Source: Leptolyngbya sp. SIOISBB
GTDB lineage: Bacteria > Cyanobacteriota > Cyanobacteriia > Phormidesmidales > Phormidesmidaceae
DNA length: 64,000 bases
NCBI GenBank assembly: GCA_010671905.1
Contig: JAAHII010000001.1
Span: 868,001-932,000, forward strand
Direction: 5' to 3'
Shown here piece after piece: positions 1 through 8,287 of this stretch (the first letter of the stretch is position 1; every line of letters begins with the position of its first letter). Below the pieces are notes generated by a model, which saw only the letters and a program-made list of their open reading frames with translations, did no database searches and was not told the DNA's origin. The position numbers and the translations under genes were made by a program.

Positions 1-1438
1 CAGCGACTTCACTATTAGCTTCCTGCAGCAGTGATTGATATTGATTGTTTTGCAACTCGGGGGGTACTTGGGTGAGCCAAGCGCGGGCTTCCCCATAGCG
101 CTGGCCCTCGATCGCCTCTTGCGCCCGTTGTAAAGCCGTTTCACCCCGTTCAATCGGGTCTTCCTGTTCCGGCGGGGGCACTGCGGCTGGTGTTTCCGCT
201 TCTACCGCTGCCGGATTGTTGTCAGCCCCCGCCTCTGGCTCGGCTGGTGTGGCTCCGTCTTCTCCAGAGTTAGCTGGGGGTATCGCCTCACCCTCGGGGT
301 CGTCATCGACAACGTCAGCAGACGGGTTACCAGCAGTCTGCTCACCATCGCCAAACAGCATCGGTTGGAATCGGAAAAATACTACAGCCAAAAAGGTGAT
401 CGCCGCCGCTAATGCGCCCCACTTCCAAAGGCCACTTAAGCCACCAGCGACTGCTGATTCATCTTCTGCTGAGGTCGGCGGTCGCGGCACAATCGCCCCT
501 GCCTGCGGCGGCTGGGCATCTTGGGCGGGCGGCGTAGTTTCTAACGGTAACGTCGGAGTCTCCTCGGTAGAAGGTTCGCCCTCAATTTCAAAGGAGGGTG
601 AGGGCGGTGGGATGGCACCCGGAGTCCCCGGTGGCACAAATGCCAATTCTTCGCTCCCCACTGCGGTGAGATTTTCGGTGGGCGATAGATTGGCCAACCC
701 GGCAGCCGGTACAACCATCATGAACTTTTGCGTTGGGGGCACCACCATGACTGGGTTTTGCGGGGGACGGCAGTGATGATCGCACAGTTCGGGCACGCGA
801 TCGCTCAGGTAAGATCCCAGCTGCGACGCGGTCACGCAGCCGTGATACCGCAAGCCCTCAAGCAGGGCCTTCGTAAAGAGCCCGTGACGCACATATAAGG
901 TTTCGTGGGAGAACTGTCCAGGCTGGCAGGATAAAAAGGTGGTAATGCCATAGTCTTTTGCCAGGGTCAGGGTCTGGGCACCGATATCGTGATGTCCAAC
1001 AGCTCCTTGACTGCGATTCATATCCATTGCGAGGACAATTTGATCCGTCTTTGCCTGACTCAAAATAGTGAAAATTTGCGAGATCGCGATCGCGGTTTCC
1101 GACAAGTGGGTCGGGTCTGAATCCAGCGTCATCCAATAGTCTTGGCCTGCTTCAGCCAAGGCACAGCCGCTAAAAAAGACCCAGAGTAAGTCTCCCGGCT
1201 GCACGCGATCGCGGCACAAGGTTTGCAATTGATGTTCAATCTCTTGCCGCAGCGGCATGTAAGCATGGGGTTCAATCGCCGCCGACAAGTCAGTGAGCAA
1301 CGTACAGTGATCGACTGGGACGCCAATCTCATCCACTAAGAAGTTGCGGAGTTCTACAGCGTCAGGCTGCGCATACATCAACGGCTGCAGCGCTTTGTAT
1401 TGATTAATTCCGATGAGGAGAGCCCATTGATTTGCCAT
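1..1438 (-). CDS. Caspase-like (C14-fold) membrane-anchored protein, pseudoenzyme; 3' end beyond window
   Basis: The reading frame is open from an ATG at 1438 to the window edge, giving 479 residues without a stop. The N-terminus (ALLIGINQY, then YAQPDAVELRNFL) matches the start of the caspase/orthocaspase p20 fold. The site of the catalytic His, usually SGHG, reads SGCA (residues 90-93). The site of the catalytic Cys, usually DxCHSG, reads DMNRSQ (139-144). Both catalytic residues are therefore missing, and proteolysis is unlikely. A Pro/Glu/Thr-rich linker (about 265-335) leads to one predicted membrane helix (about 337-357), then an acidic low-complexity stretch and a helical, TPR-like start before the edge. 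I recall caspase-fold proteins with this kind of substitution in other cyanobacteria, where they are thought to act as scaffolds or sensors. The gene is divergent from the one at 1730. The fold call is fairly sure; the role is unknown. Confidence 0.8.
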   Translation of the reverse strand, partial: MANQWALLIGINQYKALQPLMYAQPDAVELRNFLVDEIGVPVDHCTLLTDLSAAIEPHAYMPLRQEIEHQLQTLCRDRVQPGDLLWVFFSGCALAEAGQDYWMTLDSDPTHLSETAIAISQIFTILSQAKTDQIVLAMDMNRSQGAVGHHDIGAQTLTLAKDYGITTFLSCQPGQFSHETLYVRHGLFTKALLEGLRYHGCVTASQLGSYLSDRVPELCDHHCRPPQNPVMVVPPTQKFMMVVPAAGLANLSPTENLTAVGSEELAFVPPGTPGAIPPPSPSFEIEGEPSTEETPTLPLETTPPAQDAQPPQAGAIVPRPPTSAEDESAVAGGLSGLWKWGALAAAITFLAVVFFRFQPMLFGDGEQTAGNPSADVVDDDPEGEAIPPANSGEDGATPAEPEAGADNNPAAVEAETPAAVPPPEQEDPIERGETALQRAQEAIEGQRYGEARAWLTQVPPELQNNQYQSLLQEANSEVA

Positions 1439-1729
1439 GAATTGCCCTTCACCTTGACTCGTTACGAACAGTGATGCCGCCCCAGTAAATACGATCGCCC
1501 CACCCCGTAGACACCTCCGTCATCACTGAGCTCTACCGAAGACGATCTGAGACGATGCCTATTCTAACGACGAGTCTGATTTTCGGAACTTTCGCCGACA
1601 AAGATTAAGACAAAAACATAATTTTGGCGCGCTTAGGATTGACGACTTTTCTAACAATCGCTAGATTTAAGGCGCTTTAGACTACGCTGCATCGTACCTT
1701 ACACCCCATTCGCAGCGCGGGGAGGAATC
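1439..1729. other. Divergent intergenic region
   Basis: This 291-bp gap lies between the leftward caspase-like gene and the rightward gene at 1730, so both promoters should be here. I see no convincing paired -35/-10 elements, RNA gene or repeat. Confidence 0.5.
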
Positions 1730-2164
1730 GTGACCATGACATCTTGGCGTTATTCTCTAGGGTTTTGGAGTCGACAACTACTGACCCGGTGCCTAACGAC
1801 TCGCTGGAGCTTCTCTATCAAACTGGGAAGCATCACCGCGATCGCGTTAGCGACCGTGCTCAGTGCCCCACTGGTGGCCCAGGCCTACACGTCACGGGTG
1901 ACGCTGTTTGTGACCCGCAACCAAGACGACAGCTATGCAACATTTTTGCGGCAGTGTGAGGCGATCGCTCGGGCGGGCGTGCAGCGCAGCTTTGATGCTG
2001 ACGTTTTGACCTCTGAAGTCGTCCTCACCATCGTGGGCGAAAATCAGGGGCTCGCCTTACCGGTCATGGAAGTTGCGGTTACCCGCAATGAGTGGGAATT
2101 TCGCCCCGACCCCCAGCACTGGGCGCGCTATTACAACAATGCTTCCACCCTGTTGGATCTCTAA
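1730..2164 (+). CDS. Small exported protein of unknown function
   Basis: The 144-residue product has a long N-terminal extension followed by a hydrophobic stretch (about residues 30-50) ending in LVAQAYT, which looks like a signal peptide with an AQA-type cleavage site. The mature part is about 90 residues, mixed charge, with no motif I recognise; it contains FVTRNQDDSY and an NEWEFRPDP motif. The start is ambiguous. A GGAGG Shine-Dalgarno at 1721-1725 lies 4 nt before the GTG at 1730 and 10 nt before the ATG at 1736, and either could be used. It is probably a periplasmic or extracellular small protein; function is not assignable. Confidence 0.6.
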   Translation: MTMTSWRYSLGFWSRQLLTRCLTTRWSFSIKLGSITAIALATVLSAPLVAQAYTSRVTLFVTRNQDDSYATFLRQCEAIARAGVQRSFDADVLTSEVVLTIVGENQGLALPVMEVAVTRNEWEFRPDPQHWARYYNNASTLLDL

Positions 2165-2216
2165 GATTCACAATGAGTCCAAGCTCAGAGTATTCAAGCA
2201 GGCGTCAAAACTAATT

Positions 2217-2233
2217 CACCCTTGAAAAGGGTG
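2217..2233. promoter_or_regulatory. Hairpin in the rpmF leader
   Basis: CACCCTT and AAGGGTG form a perfect 7-bp stem with a 3-nt loop, 34 nt before the rpmF start. It could be a leader or operator element, or a terminator remnant of the gene upstream. No T-tract follows it. Confidence 0.35.
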
Positions 2234-2267
2234 GTACTATTGAAAGGTTGTCAAATTTTTAGCAGTC

Positions 2268-2447
2268 ATGGCGGTTCCCAAGAAGAAAACCTCAAAGGGT
2301 AAGCGGGATCAGCGCAAAGCGCACTGGAAGCGCACAGCAGCGCTGCAAGCTCAAAGAGCCCTCTCCCAGGGCAAGTCAGTACTCACTGGTCGCTCCAAAG
2401 GCTTTGTCTATCCCACCGATGATGAGGATGAAGACGACGAAGAGTAA
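2268..2447 (+). CDS. rpmF: 50S ribosomal protein bL32
   Basis: This is a 59-residue basic protein starting [20 protein letters not shown], the hallmark N-terminus of bL32, followed by the RSKGFVYPT segment and an acidic DDEDEDDEE tail typical of cyanobacterial and plastid L32. It sits in the large ribosomal subunit near the peptidyl-transferase centre and exit tunnel. The zinc-ribbon cysteines found in some bacterial L32 proteins are absent, as expected for the cyanobacterial type. The gene stands alone, between the exported small protein and the convergent ppx gene. Its length and sequence are normal, so identification is secure. Confidence 0.97.
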   Translation: MAVPKKKTSKGKRDQRKAHWKRTAALQAQRALSQGKSVLTGRSKGFVYPTDDEDEDDEE

Positions 2448-2503
2448 AGTCTACGCAACATTTAGTCGCGTAGCATTTGCAGCTACGCTGGATACGCAGC
2501 CAC

Positions 2504-2529
2504 GGTAGTCCTCAAGCTTGAGGGTTACC
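2504..2529. terminator. Inverted repeat between convergent rpmF and ppx
   Basis: A 14-bp perfect palindrome CCTCAAGCTTGAGG (2510-2523) is extended by GGTA/TACC arms. It lies between two convergent genes, so it may end transcription from both sides. No clear T-tract is present, so this is tentative. Confidence 0.35.
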
Positions 2530-2597
2530 GTTCAATTTATAGAGCAGAGCTGACTGGGACGGCATCACCTTTCAGCAAGCGGCTGGCCACTTTTTGG

Positions 2598-4244
2598 TTA
2601 GTCGCGACGGGCTACTAGCTTGACACCGTAGAGGTCTTCAAACCACAGCTTCTTATCTTCCAGATTCCACAGTTCTGACGCGCAGTCATCATGGGGCGAA
2701 GCCGGTTGAATTTCGAGATTCAGCGTTTTGTTAGCCCCATCAAAATAATATTTTACGGATTCAACCGCGCCGATGCCGCGGCGATCGAGAGCTACGGCAA
2801 CCCGCAACATGGCACTCAGCTCATTGACCAAATTGCGATCCTGTTTGTCAGGCAGATTGCGATAGTTGTCGTGTTTCTTTTTGGGCAGGCTTTTGCGGTG
2901 ATAGCGGGCCACATTGGCGATAATTTCGATTTCGGCCTCGGTATAGCCTAATAACTCACCATTGCGGATCAAGTAGTAGGAATGCTTGTGATGGCTAGAG
3001 TGGCTGATGTAGTGCCCAGCATTATGCAGAATGGCGGCAGCCCACAGTAACTCCCGTTCAGAATTACTCCAGTTGTGCAAGTTCCCCTTCGTCGTATCGA
3101 ATAAATCTAAGACAAAATCCGCGACTCGTTCACGGGGGGCTTTGGGCACGTGATATTTGTCGGCCGCCGCATGCACACTGCGCTCTCGTACCGATCGCTG
3201 AAACTGCATCCGATCTTCGATGAGGCCCCGGTTGAGCATCCAGTCAACGACGACGCCTTCTCGCAAAGCTCGCTCGCAAATGGTTAAGCTTTCGACCTCA
3301 AGCATCGTCATCGTTTCCTGCAAGATGACGGCTCCCGCTACAATGATTTCGGCCCGGCGAGCCAACATTTCTGGCAGATCGAGTCGCGCTGCTAAATCAA
3401 GTTTACGCAGCTTATCTGTCCAGACTTGCAATTCTTCTAACGTGAACTGAAAACCGTTAAGTGGGTCAGGAACAAATCCCAAACGGTCATCGGCGATGAG
3501 CGCCGCCACACATTCAATGGTGCCCGACGTGCCGACGAGCTGCAACGACTCCCCCGGCTCTAGGCGTCGCTTGAGGTCTTCGGCCGCGGGTTCCATCCGA
3601 CCGCGCACATAGGCGGTAAGGTAGGTGAATTCTTCGTCACTGATGGGATCCGTGGTCACAAAGCGGGCTGTCAAGCGGACCGCCCCGACTTTGGTGCTGC
3701 TTAAAAAGCGATGGGGACCGCCCGTGCCGAGCAACAATTCGGTTGAGCCACCGCCGATATCAATCACCGCATGGGGGCGACTATGAAACTCCATCCCGGA
3801 TAGGACGCCCAAGTAAATGCGGCGAGCTTCCTCAGTGCCGGAGATGAGATTGATGGAGAGGCCAACTTCCTGCTGTACTCGTTCTAGAAATTCGTGACCG
3901 TTTTTGGCTTCGCGAACGGCACTTGTGGCGACGGCCAAAGTCTCTTCGGCCTGCAGACTTTCCGCGATCGCGCGACAGCGTTTTAGAGAGGCAATGCCGC
4001 GCTCCATCGCTTCTTCTGACAGATTGCCATTGTCGGCAAAATCCCCTAGGCGAACCGTTTCCTTTTCCCGATCAATGATGGTGAAGGCGGGCAAAGAAGA
4101 TTTGATTTTGACCACCACCATATGGATCGAGTTGGTGCCGACATCGATCGCTGCCAAGATGCGATCGCGTTGCAGTTCCGGGTCTTGGTACTGATAGGGA
4201 TAAGGCACGGTGGTTCGCGGAGTAACAGGCGGGGTACTAACCAT
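2598..4244 (-). CDS. ppx: Exopolyphosphatase / guanosine pentaphosphatase family protein
   Basis: The product has 548 residues and is an ASKHA-fold Ppx/GppA phosphatase. Such enzymes release orthophosphate from the ends of polyphosphate and/or convert pppGpp to ppGpp. The first phosphate-binding loop is AAIDVGTNSIHMVVV (about residues 31-45) and the second is VIDIGGGSTELLLG (about 163). Between them lies SGTEEARRIYLGVLSG, the conserved Glu-containing segment. The C-terminal third carries an HD-like helical domain with a His-rich stretch (LHNAGHYISHSSHHKHSYYL), as in long Ppx proteins of about 500-550 residues. The ATG at 4244 is the natural start. It is cytosolic and monocistronic, convergent with rpmF. 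Ppx versus GppA preference cannot be settled by eye. Confidence 0.93.
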   Translation of the reverse strand: MVSTPPVTPRTTVPYPYQYQDPELQRDRILAAIDVGTNSIHMVVVKIKSSLPAFTIIDREKETVRLGDFADNGNLSEEAMERGIASLKRCRAIAESLQAEETLAVATSAVREAKNGHEFLERVQQEVGLSINLISGTEEARRIYLGVLSGMEFHSRPHAVIDIGGGSTELLLGTGGPHRFLSSTKVGAVRLTARFVTTDPISDEEFTYLTAYVRGRMEPAAEDLKRRLEPGESLQLVGTSGTIECVAALIADDRLGFVPDPLNGFQFTLEELQVWTDKLRKLDLAARLDLPEMLARRAEIIVAGAVILQETMTMLEVESLTICERALREGVVVDWMLNRGLIEDRMQFQRSVRERSVHAAADKYHVPKAPRERVADFVLDLFDTTKGNLHNWSNSERELLWAAAILHNAGHYISHSSHHKHSYYLIRNGELLGYTEAEIEIIANVARYHRKSLPKKKHDNYRNLPDKQDRNLVNELSAMLRVAVALDRRGIGAVESVKYYFDGANKTLNLEIQPASPHDDCASELWNLEDKKLWFEDLYGVKLVARRD

Positions 4245-4341
4245 GGTTAAGCTGACAACATTGTTTCACATATTACGGTTGAGACTACTGAGGTCCGAAT
4301 ACCTCGTAATCTATTCTCCACAGTCTCTTCACAAAACCATC

Positions 4342-5706
4342 TCAAAGATTTACTAGCGCCTCAACTGCCTTGGCTTGACTAGGCAGCGCTGCCGTCAACA
4401 CCTCGCAACCAGTTGGTGTGATCAAGACGTCATCTTCAATGCGAATCCCTCGCACATCCTGGAATTGGGCCAAGCGCTCCCAATTCACTACCTCGGCATA
4501 GCGATCTCGCTTTTGGGGATCTTGCAAAATTCCTGGGACTTGATAAAAGCCGGGTTCAATCGTGACGATCATGCCCGCTTGCAGAGGGCGATCAAGCCGG
4601 AGAAAGCCTAACCCAAAGCGATCGCTACGAGCGCGTCCAGGAGCGTAACCCGCCAAATCCCCTAAATCTTCCATATCGTGGACATCTAGCCCCAATAAAT
4701 GACCAATACCGTGGGGAAAGAACAGCGCATGGGCATCTTGCTCGACTAGGGAGTCTGGCTCTCCGCGTAAAATCCCCAAATCAACTAGCCCCTCAGCCAG
4801 GACGCGACTGGCTAGCAGATGCAGATCCCGATATTCCACCGCTGGCAGAGCCATCTCAATGCAAGCGTCGTGGGCTGCTAACACCACGTCATACACGTCG
4901 CGCTGCGTCGGCGAAAAGTTCCCCGTAACGGGCCAAGTACGAGTGATATCGGATGCCCACCCCGTCGATGCTTCAGCCCCCACATCTGCCAGTAGCAAAT
5001 CCCCTGGCTGTAAGACATGGTGATAATGCTCGTTATGTAAGACTTCGCCGTGAACGGTGACGATGCTGTTGTAAGCGGTCGTCATGCCCTGCGCCATGAT
5101 GACCGCTTCCATCACCGCTCGCACAACGGCTTCGGACTGACCGGCTTGAGTGGCGGCCATGCCTGCCTGGTGGGCTTGTATAGAGACTTGAGCCGCCTTC
5201 CGGATTTCCGCGATCGCCGCGTCATCGTGGGCCAGACGCAATTGCACCAGGGCGTCAGCCAGCGACCGGTCTTGAGCTGGGTTCACCAGCCCTCGGGCAG
5301 TCAGTTGAGTCGCGCCCGTGGTCGTGTCTTGCACCAAAAGCGTCGCCACTCCTGCTAGATGGGCATCAAGTTCACTCAAGGGATAAGCCGCATTGGCACC
5401 CATCGCCGCGGCGATCTCTGCCCGCGAAGGAGTCGGGCCATGCCATAATGCGGCGGCTGGTGTGGACTCGTCTATAAACAGCGTCAAGCGAGCCCCATCT
5501 AGCCGAATAGCAGCGTGGGTGAGCGGCAAACCGGCAAAGTAAAGAAAATGGCTACTCGCTCGAAAAGGATACGTATTGGCCGGAAAGTTGCGGGCACTCG
5601 GCTGCCCCGACCACAGCACCACCGGAAAGTTAATGAGAGCCGCTAATCGCTCGCGACGAGTGCGCAACGTATCAACCAGAGTAGGAGAGGGGGCGATCGC
5701 AGTCAT
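4342..5706 (-). CDS. pepP: Xaa-Pro aminopeptidase (M24B)
   Basis: From the ATG at 5706 the product has 454 residues. It is a pita-bread-fold aminopeptidase P, which removes N-terminal residues next to proline. The N-terminal creatinase-like domain (NFPANTYPFRASSHFLYFAG) is followed by the catalytic domain with its dinuclear metal ligands: the Asp pair in LLADVGAEASTGWASDITRTW, His in PHGIGHLLGLDVHD, Glu in VTIEPGFYQVP, and Glu in GIRIEDDVLIT. All are intact. An in-frame TTG at 5724 would add six residues; the ATG is preferred because MTAIAPSP resembles a normal N-terminus. The gene is in the same orientation as ppx with a gap of about 100 bp, so co-transcription is possible. Confidence 0.93.
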   Translation of the reverse strand: MTAIAPSPTLVDTLRTRRERLAALINFPVVLWSGQPSARNFPANTYPFRASSHFLYFAGLPLTHAAIRLDGARLTLFIDESTPAAALWHGPTPSRAEIAAAMGANAAYPLSELDAHLAGVATLLVQDTTTGATQLTARGLVNPAQDRSLADALVQLRLAHDDAAIAEIRKAAQVSIQAHQAGMAATQAGQSEAVVRAVMEAVIMAQGMTTAYNSIVTVHGEVLHNEHYHHVLQPGDLLLADVGAEASTGWASDITRTWPVTGNFSPTQRDVYDVVLAAHDACIEMALPAVEYRDLHLLASRVLAEGLVDLGILRGEPDSLVEQDAHALFFPHGIGHLLGLDVHDMEDLGDLAGYAPGRARSDRFGLGFLRLDRPLQAGMIVTIEPGFYQVPGILQDPQKRDRYAEVVNWERLAQFQDVRGIRIEDDVLITPTGCEVLTAALPSQAKAVEALVNL

Positions 5707-5739
5707 CGGTTCAAGACCTGCCAAATCGTTTTCAGAAAT

Positions 5740-5868
5740 CTAGGGGCTGTCATCCGGTCGCGGTCAAGTCCTGACGGTAAGAGGGCAACCGCCCCTAGCC
5801 TATAGCGTGAATGCGGGCGCGATCAGGCTGAGTCTCAAAGGTTTCTGGGATTCTATGGATGACGCGCT
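5740..5868 (-). repeat. Dispersed repeat family R1, copy A
   Basis: Read on the minus strand, this stretch matches two other loci in the window (38366-38492 and 53110-53235). Shared blocks are GCGTCATCCAT, AAACCTTGAG, CGCGCCCGCAT, GGCTAGGGGCGGTTG, TTGACCGC and a closing GCCCCTAG. The inner CTAGGGGC and the closing GCCCCTAG are inverted, so a hairpin can form. It contains no coding frame. Confidence 0.75.
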
Positions 5869-6263
5869 CTAATGCCAGCGTAAAAGATGAGAGCCGAATT
5901 AGCACAGGCGTTCATCAATTTCCATGATGAGCCCTCCAGCATTGAGTTTCTGCCCATCAGGCACGCCGACTCACGACCAGAGAGACGATCGTCTCAGCAG
6001 ACTAAACCCCTGAGGTCGGCACATCTTTGAAGGCTGGAGAAATTATCCGCAGGTGCTTGTACTCAAGCTGTTTACGGGCAAGTTTGATGGCCATCCTGGT
6101 CGTTCTTGAACGGTCGATTGAGGCCCCGCAAACGAATGAGTTGGGGCAGGCTAGGAAGCCCACCCAACGAGCTTTCCCTGACGGCAAGATCGTCGAAAGA
6201 TCGTGATCGCTCTTTCCCGAGATACAGACACCGCGCTTTTTTTCGTTCATCTAATCTTGAATC
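5869..6263. other. Intergenic, no supported gene
   Basis: Short open frames exist on the minus strand (about 6002-6275), but they lack recognisable motifs and sensible ribosome binding sites. I see no RNA gene or repeat here beyond copy A of the dispersed repeat next door. Confidence 0.5.
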
Positions 6264-6287
6264 AATATAGTACATAAATACTATATT
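6264..6287. promoter_or_regulatory. 24-bp dyad, candidate operator/promoter region
   Basis: AATATAGTA and TACTATATT are perfect 9-bp inverted arms around a 6-bp spacer, in an AT-rich patch 39 bp before the small gene at 6327. The symmetry and size fit a dimeric repressor site. The arms also contain TATAGT- and TATATT-like -10 sequences, so the site could overlap a promoter. Confidence 0.45.
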
Positions 6288-6326
6288 ATGTTACGCTATG
6301 CCTGTGGCTTTCCAGGGAGGTGGCTG

Positions 6327-6515
6327 ATGCCGTCTTTGGTTGTGCGTCCAGGGGTGACTGTCCGGTTGAAGCTGCAGCCTGAACATGTCCCTGACTTCGT
6401 GGTGATGGCCTGCGGCAGTGATCGCGCGTGGATTCGTCAGCCCGAGTGGCCACTGCACATTCAACTGTGTGTGCGGGTGACGCAATTGGCGATGCCCTAT
6501 GCTCAGGTATCGTAA
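6327..6515 (+). CDS. Small conserved-looking hypothetical protein
   Basis: This 62-residue protein starts at an ATG six nucleotides after a strong AGGGAGG Shine-Dalgarno (6314-6320), which decides this start over the ATG at 6288. The sequence (MPSLVVRPGVTVRLKLQPEH, later PEWPLHIQLCVRVTQL) has the balanced composition of a real soluble protein, with an N-terminal beta-rich part and a cluster of Trp/Cys/His. I have the impression of similar small cyanobacterial proteins but cannot name a family. It lies 81 bp before moeA and may share its transcript. The dyad at 6264-6287 could control it. Confidence 0.6.
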   Translation: MPSLVVRPGVTVRLKLQPEHVPDFVVMACGSDRAWIRQPEWPLHIQLCVRVTQLAMPYAQVS

Positions 6516-6596
6516 CTGCACAGGATGTGTCCCACCTTGCCAACGAGACCGCCGCCCCCTTGGTAGGATGACGAAGGGAAAATTTCACGGGGTTTT

Positions 6597-7853
6597 ATGA
6601 TTCCTGCTGATACTGCCGAAGCTCAGATTTTGGACTTGGTTGTGCCGCTGGATTCGCGGCGCGATTGTGAAACAGTCACCCTCCTCCAAGCTCCAGGTCG
6701 CATTTTGTCAGAGTCCGTCATTAGCCCGACCGACTTTCCTCATTGGGATAACTCCGCGATGGATGGCTATGCGGTCCGCTACGATGACATCCGCTTGGCC
6801 ACCACGACCACCCCAGTTGAACTCTCAGTCATAGAAGAAATTCCCGCTGGGCACCCCCCGGCAAAAACGATTGAATCGGGGCAAACGGCTCGCATTTTTA
6901 CCGGGGCAATGATGCCGCCGGGAGCCGACGCAGTGGTCATGCAAGAAGAAACTCAACGCCAGGGCGATCTCGTGCAAATTTGCGCGGCTAGCCATCCCCG
7001 AGCCTTTGTCCGTGAGCGAGGCAGTTACCAACGAGCGGGAGAACGGCTGTTGTCGGTCGGGAGTGTGGTGACCGCAACGGAAGTCGCGATTCTCGCGGCG
7101 GTGCAGCGTCCTCAGGTGGACGTTTATCGTCAGCCCCGTGTGGCAATTCTTTCCACCGGTAATGAGTTGGTATCGCCAGAAGACACCCTGCAGCCGGGGC
7201 AGATTGTGGATTCTAATCAATATGCATTGGCGGCACTGGTGCAGCAGATGGGCGGTATCCCCCTCTGCCAAGGCATTATTCCGGATCGTCCCGAGGCACT
7301 GAAGCAAGCGATCAGCACCGCGATCGCAGAAGCCGACATGATTCTCTCGTCGGGGGGCGTCTCAGTGGGCGATTACGACTATGTGGATCAAATCTTGAGT
7401 GACTTAGGGGCGACCCTGCAAATTCGCTCGGTAGCAGTGAAGCCCGGCAAACCCTTAACTGTTGCCACCTTTAAGGGTAACTCAGCACCCTTAATGTATT
7501 TCGGCCTGCCGGGTAATCCCGTTTCGGCATTGGTGAGTTTTTGGCGTTTTGTTGCGCCCGCCCTGCGAAAACTGTCGGGGCGGGGCGATAACTGGTCAGC
7601 TCCTTTTGTGGTGGCGCGATCGCGTCAAGACCTCAAAGCGGGCGGCAAACGTGAAACCTATCTTTGGGGGCAGTTGCACACCACGCCCTCCGGCTTCGAA
7701 TTTAGCCTTTCTCAAGGGAGTCACAGCTCGGGCAACTTGATCAACATGGCCGGTACCCAGGCCCTGGCAGTCGTCCCCATTGGTGCTACTGAAATTGCGG
7801 CTGGTTCGACCGTGCGGGTGCTGTGGGTCGGAGCTGAGGTACAGCAGGGATAA
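6597..7853 (+). CDS. moeA: Molybdopterin molybdenumtransferase
   Basis: At 418 residues this is normal for MoeA, which inserts molybdate into adenylylated molybdopterin to make molybdenum cofactor. Visible family signatures are DFPHWDNSAMDGYAVR (domain I/II boundary), IFTGAMMPPGADAVVMQE, the MoaB/Mog-like domain III with AILSTGNEL and SSGGVSVGDYDYV, and PGKPLTVATF and GLPGNPVSALVSF near the active site. The C-terminal beta domain ends with the usual ALAVVPIG segment. It is cytosolic. No other Moco gene lies next to it, so its partners are elsewhere. All key motifs are intact. Confidence 0.96.
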   Translation: MIPADTAEAQILDLVVPLDSRRDCETVTLLQAPGRILSESVISPTDFPHWDNSAMDGYAVRYDDIRLATTTTPVELSVIEEIPAGHPPAKTIESGQTARIFTGAMMPPGADAVVMQEETQRQGDLVQICAASHPRAFVRERGSYQRAGERLLSVGSVVTATEVAILAAVQRPQVDVYRQPRVAILSTGNELVSPEDTLQPGQIVDSNQYALAALVQQMGGIPLCQGIIPDRPEALKQAISTAIAEADMILSSGGVSVGDYDYVDQILSDLGATLQIRSVAVKPGKPLTVATFKGNSAPLMYFGLPGNPVSALVSFWRFVAPALRKLSGRGDNWSAPFVVARSRQDLKAGGKRETYLWGQLHTTPSGFEFSLSQGSHSSGNLINMAGTQALAVVPIGATEIAAGSTVRVLWVGAEVQQG

Positions 7854-8287
7854 GACTTTAGGTCTGTCAGGTTTGGGAGGTCAATGATGAGGGGCAAAGG
7901 AAGCTAGTACACAACGGCGTAAGTTTGCAGATCATTCCGTAATGGGCAAGGGGGGCGAGGGAGAAAGCGGGAGTAGATTCTGGAGGCGTATCGTGACTTG
8001 TGCCTCAGAACACCAGGGCGACAAGGCTTGGACAAGTGCCGGTAGCTCTCATGGGAAAATTAAGTTTCCATACTGCTCTGCACGTGACTAAGGATTCTGT
8101 TCAGAATGGAGGAGCCCTCGTGATCTCCATTCTCATTACCCTGAGAATAATCTGCCGCTTTTGAGTAGCATCACTTATCTGCGCTTTGGCAAAGAAAGTT
8201 CAGCGCTGTTTTTCCGAACCCTGCACTCCGAACTCCGAACTCAACCTTCTGAATTCCGAACTCTGCCCTCTGTTCTTCGCTATAGCC
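7854..8287. other. Intergenic with short CCGAACT-type direct repeats
   Basis: No gene is supported in this 434-bp gap. A small hairpin (AATGGAG...CTCCATT) lies near 8105-8130. Around 8218-8267 the heptamer-like unit CCGAACT/CCGAATT recurs four times (ACTCCGAACTCCGAACTC, then ATTCCGAACTC), a short tandem repeat of the kind common in cyanobacteria, just before the next gene. Confidence 0.5.

Noticed and set aside
6002-6275. Overlapping minus-strand frames of 67-82 codons
   Set aside because: They have low-information composition, no Shine-Dalgarno and no recognisable motif; they overlap each other in two frames.
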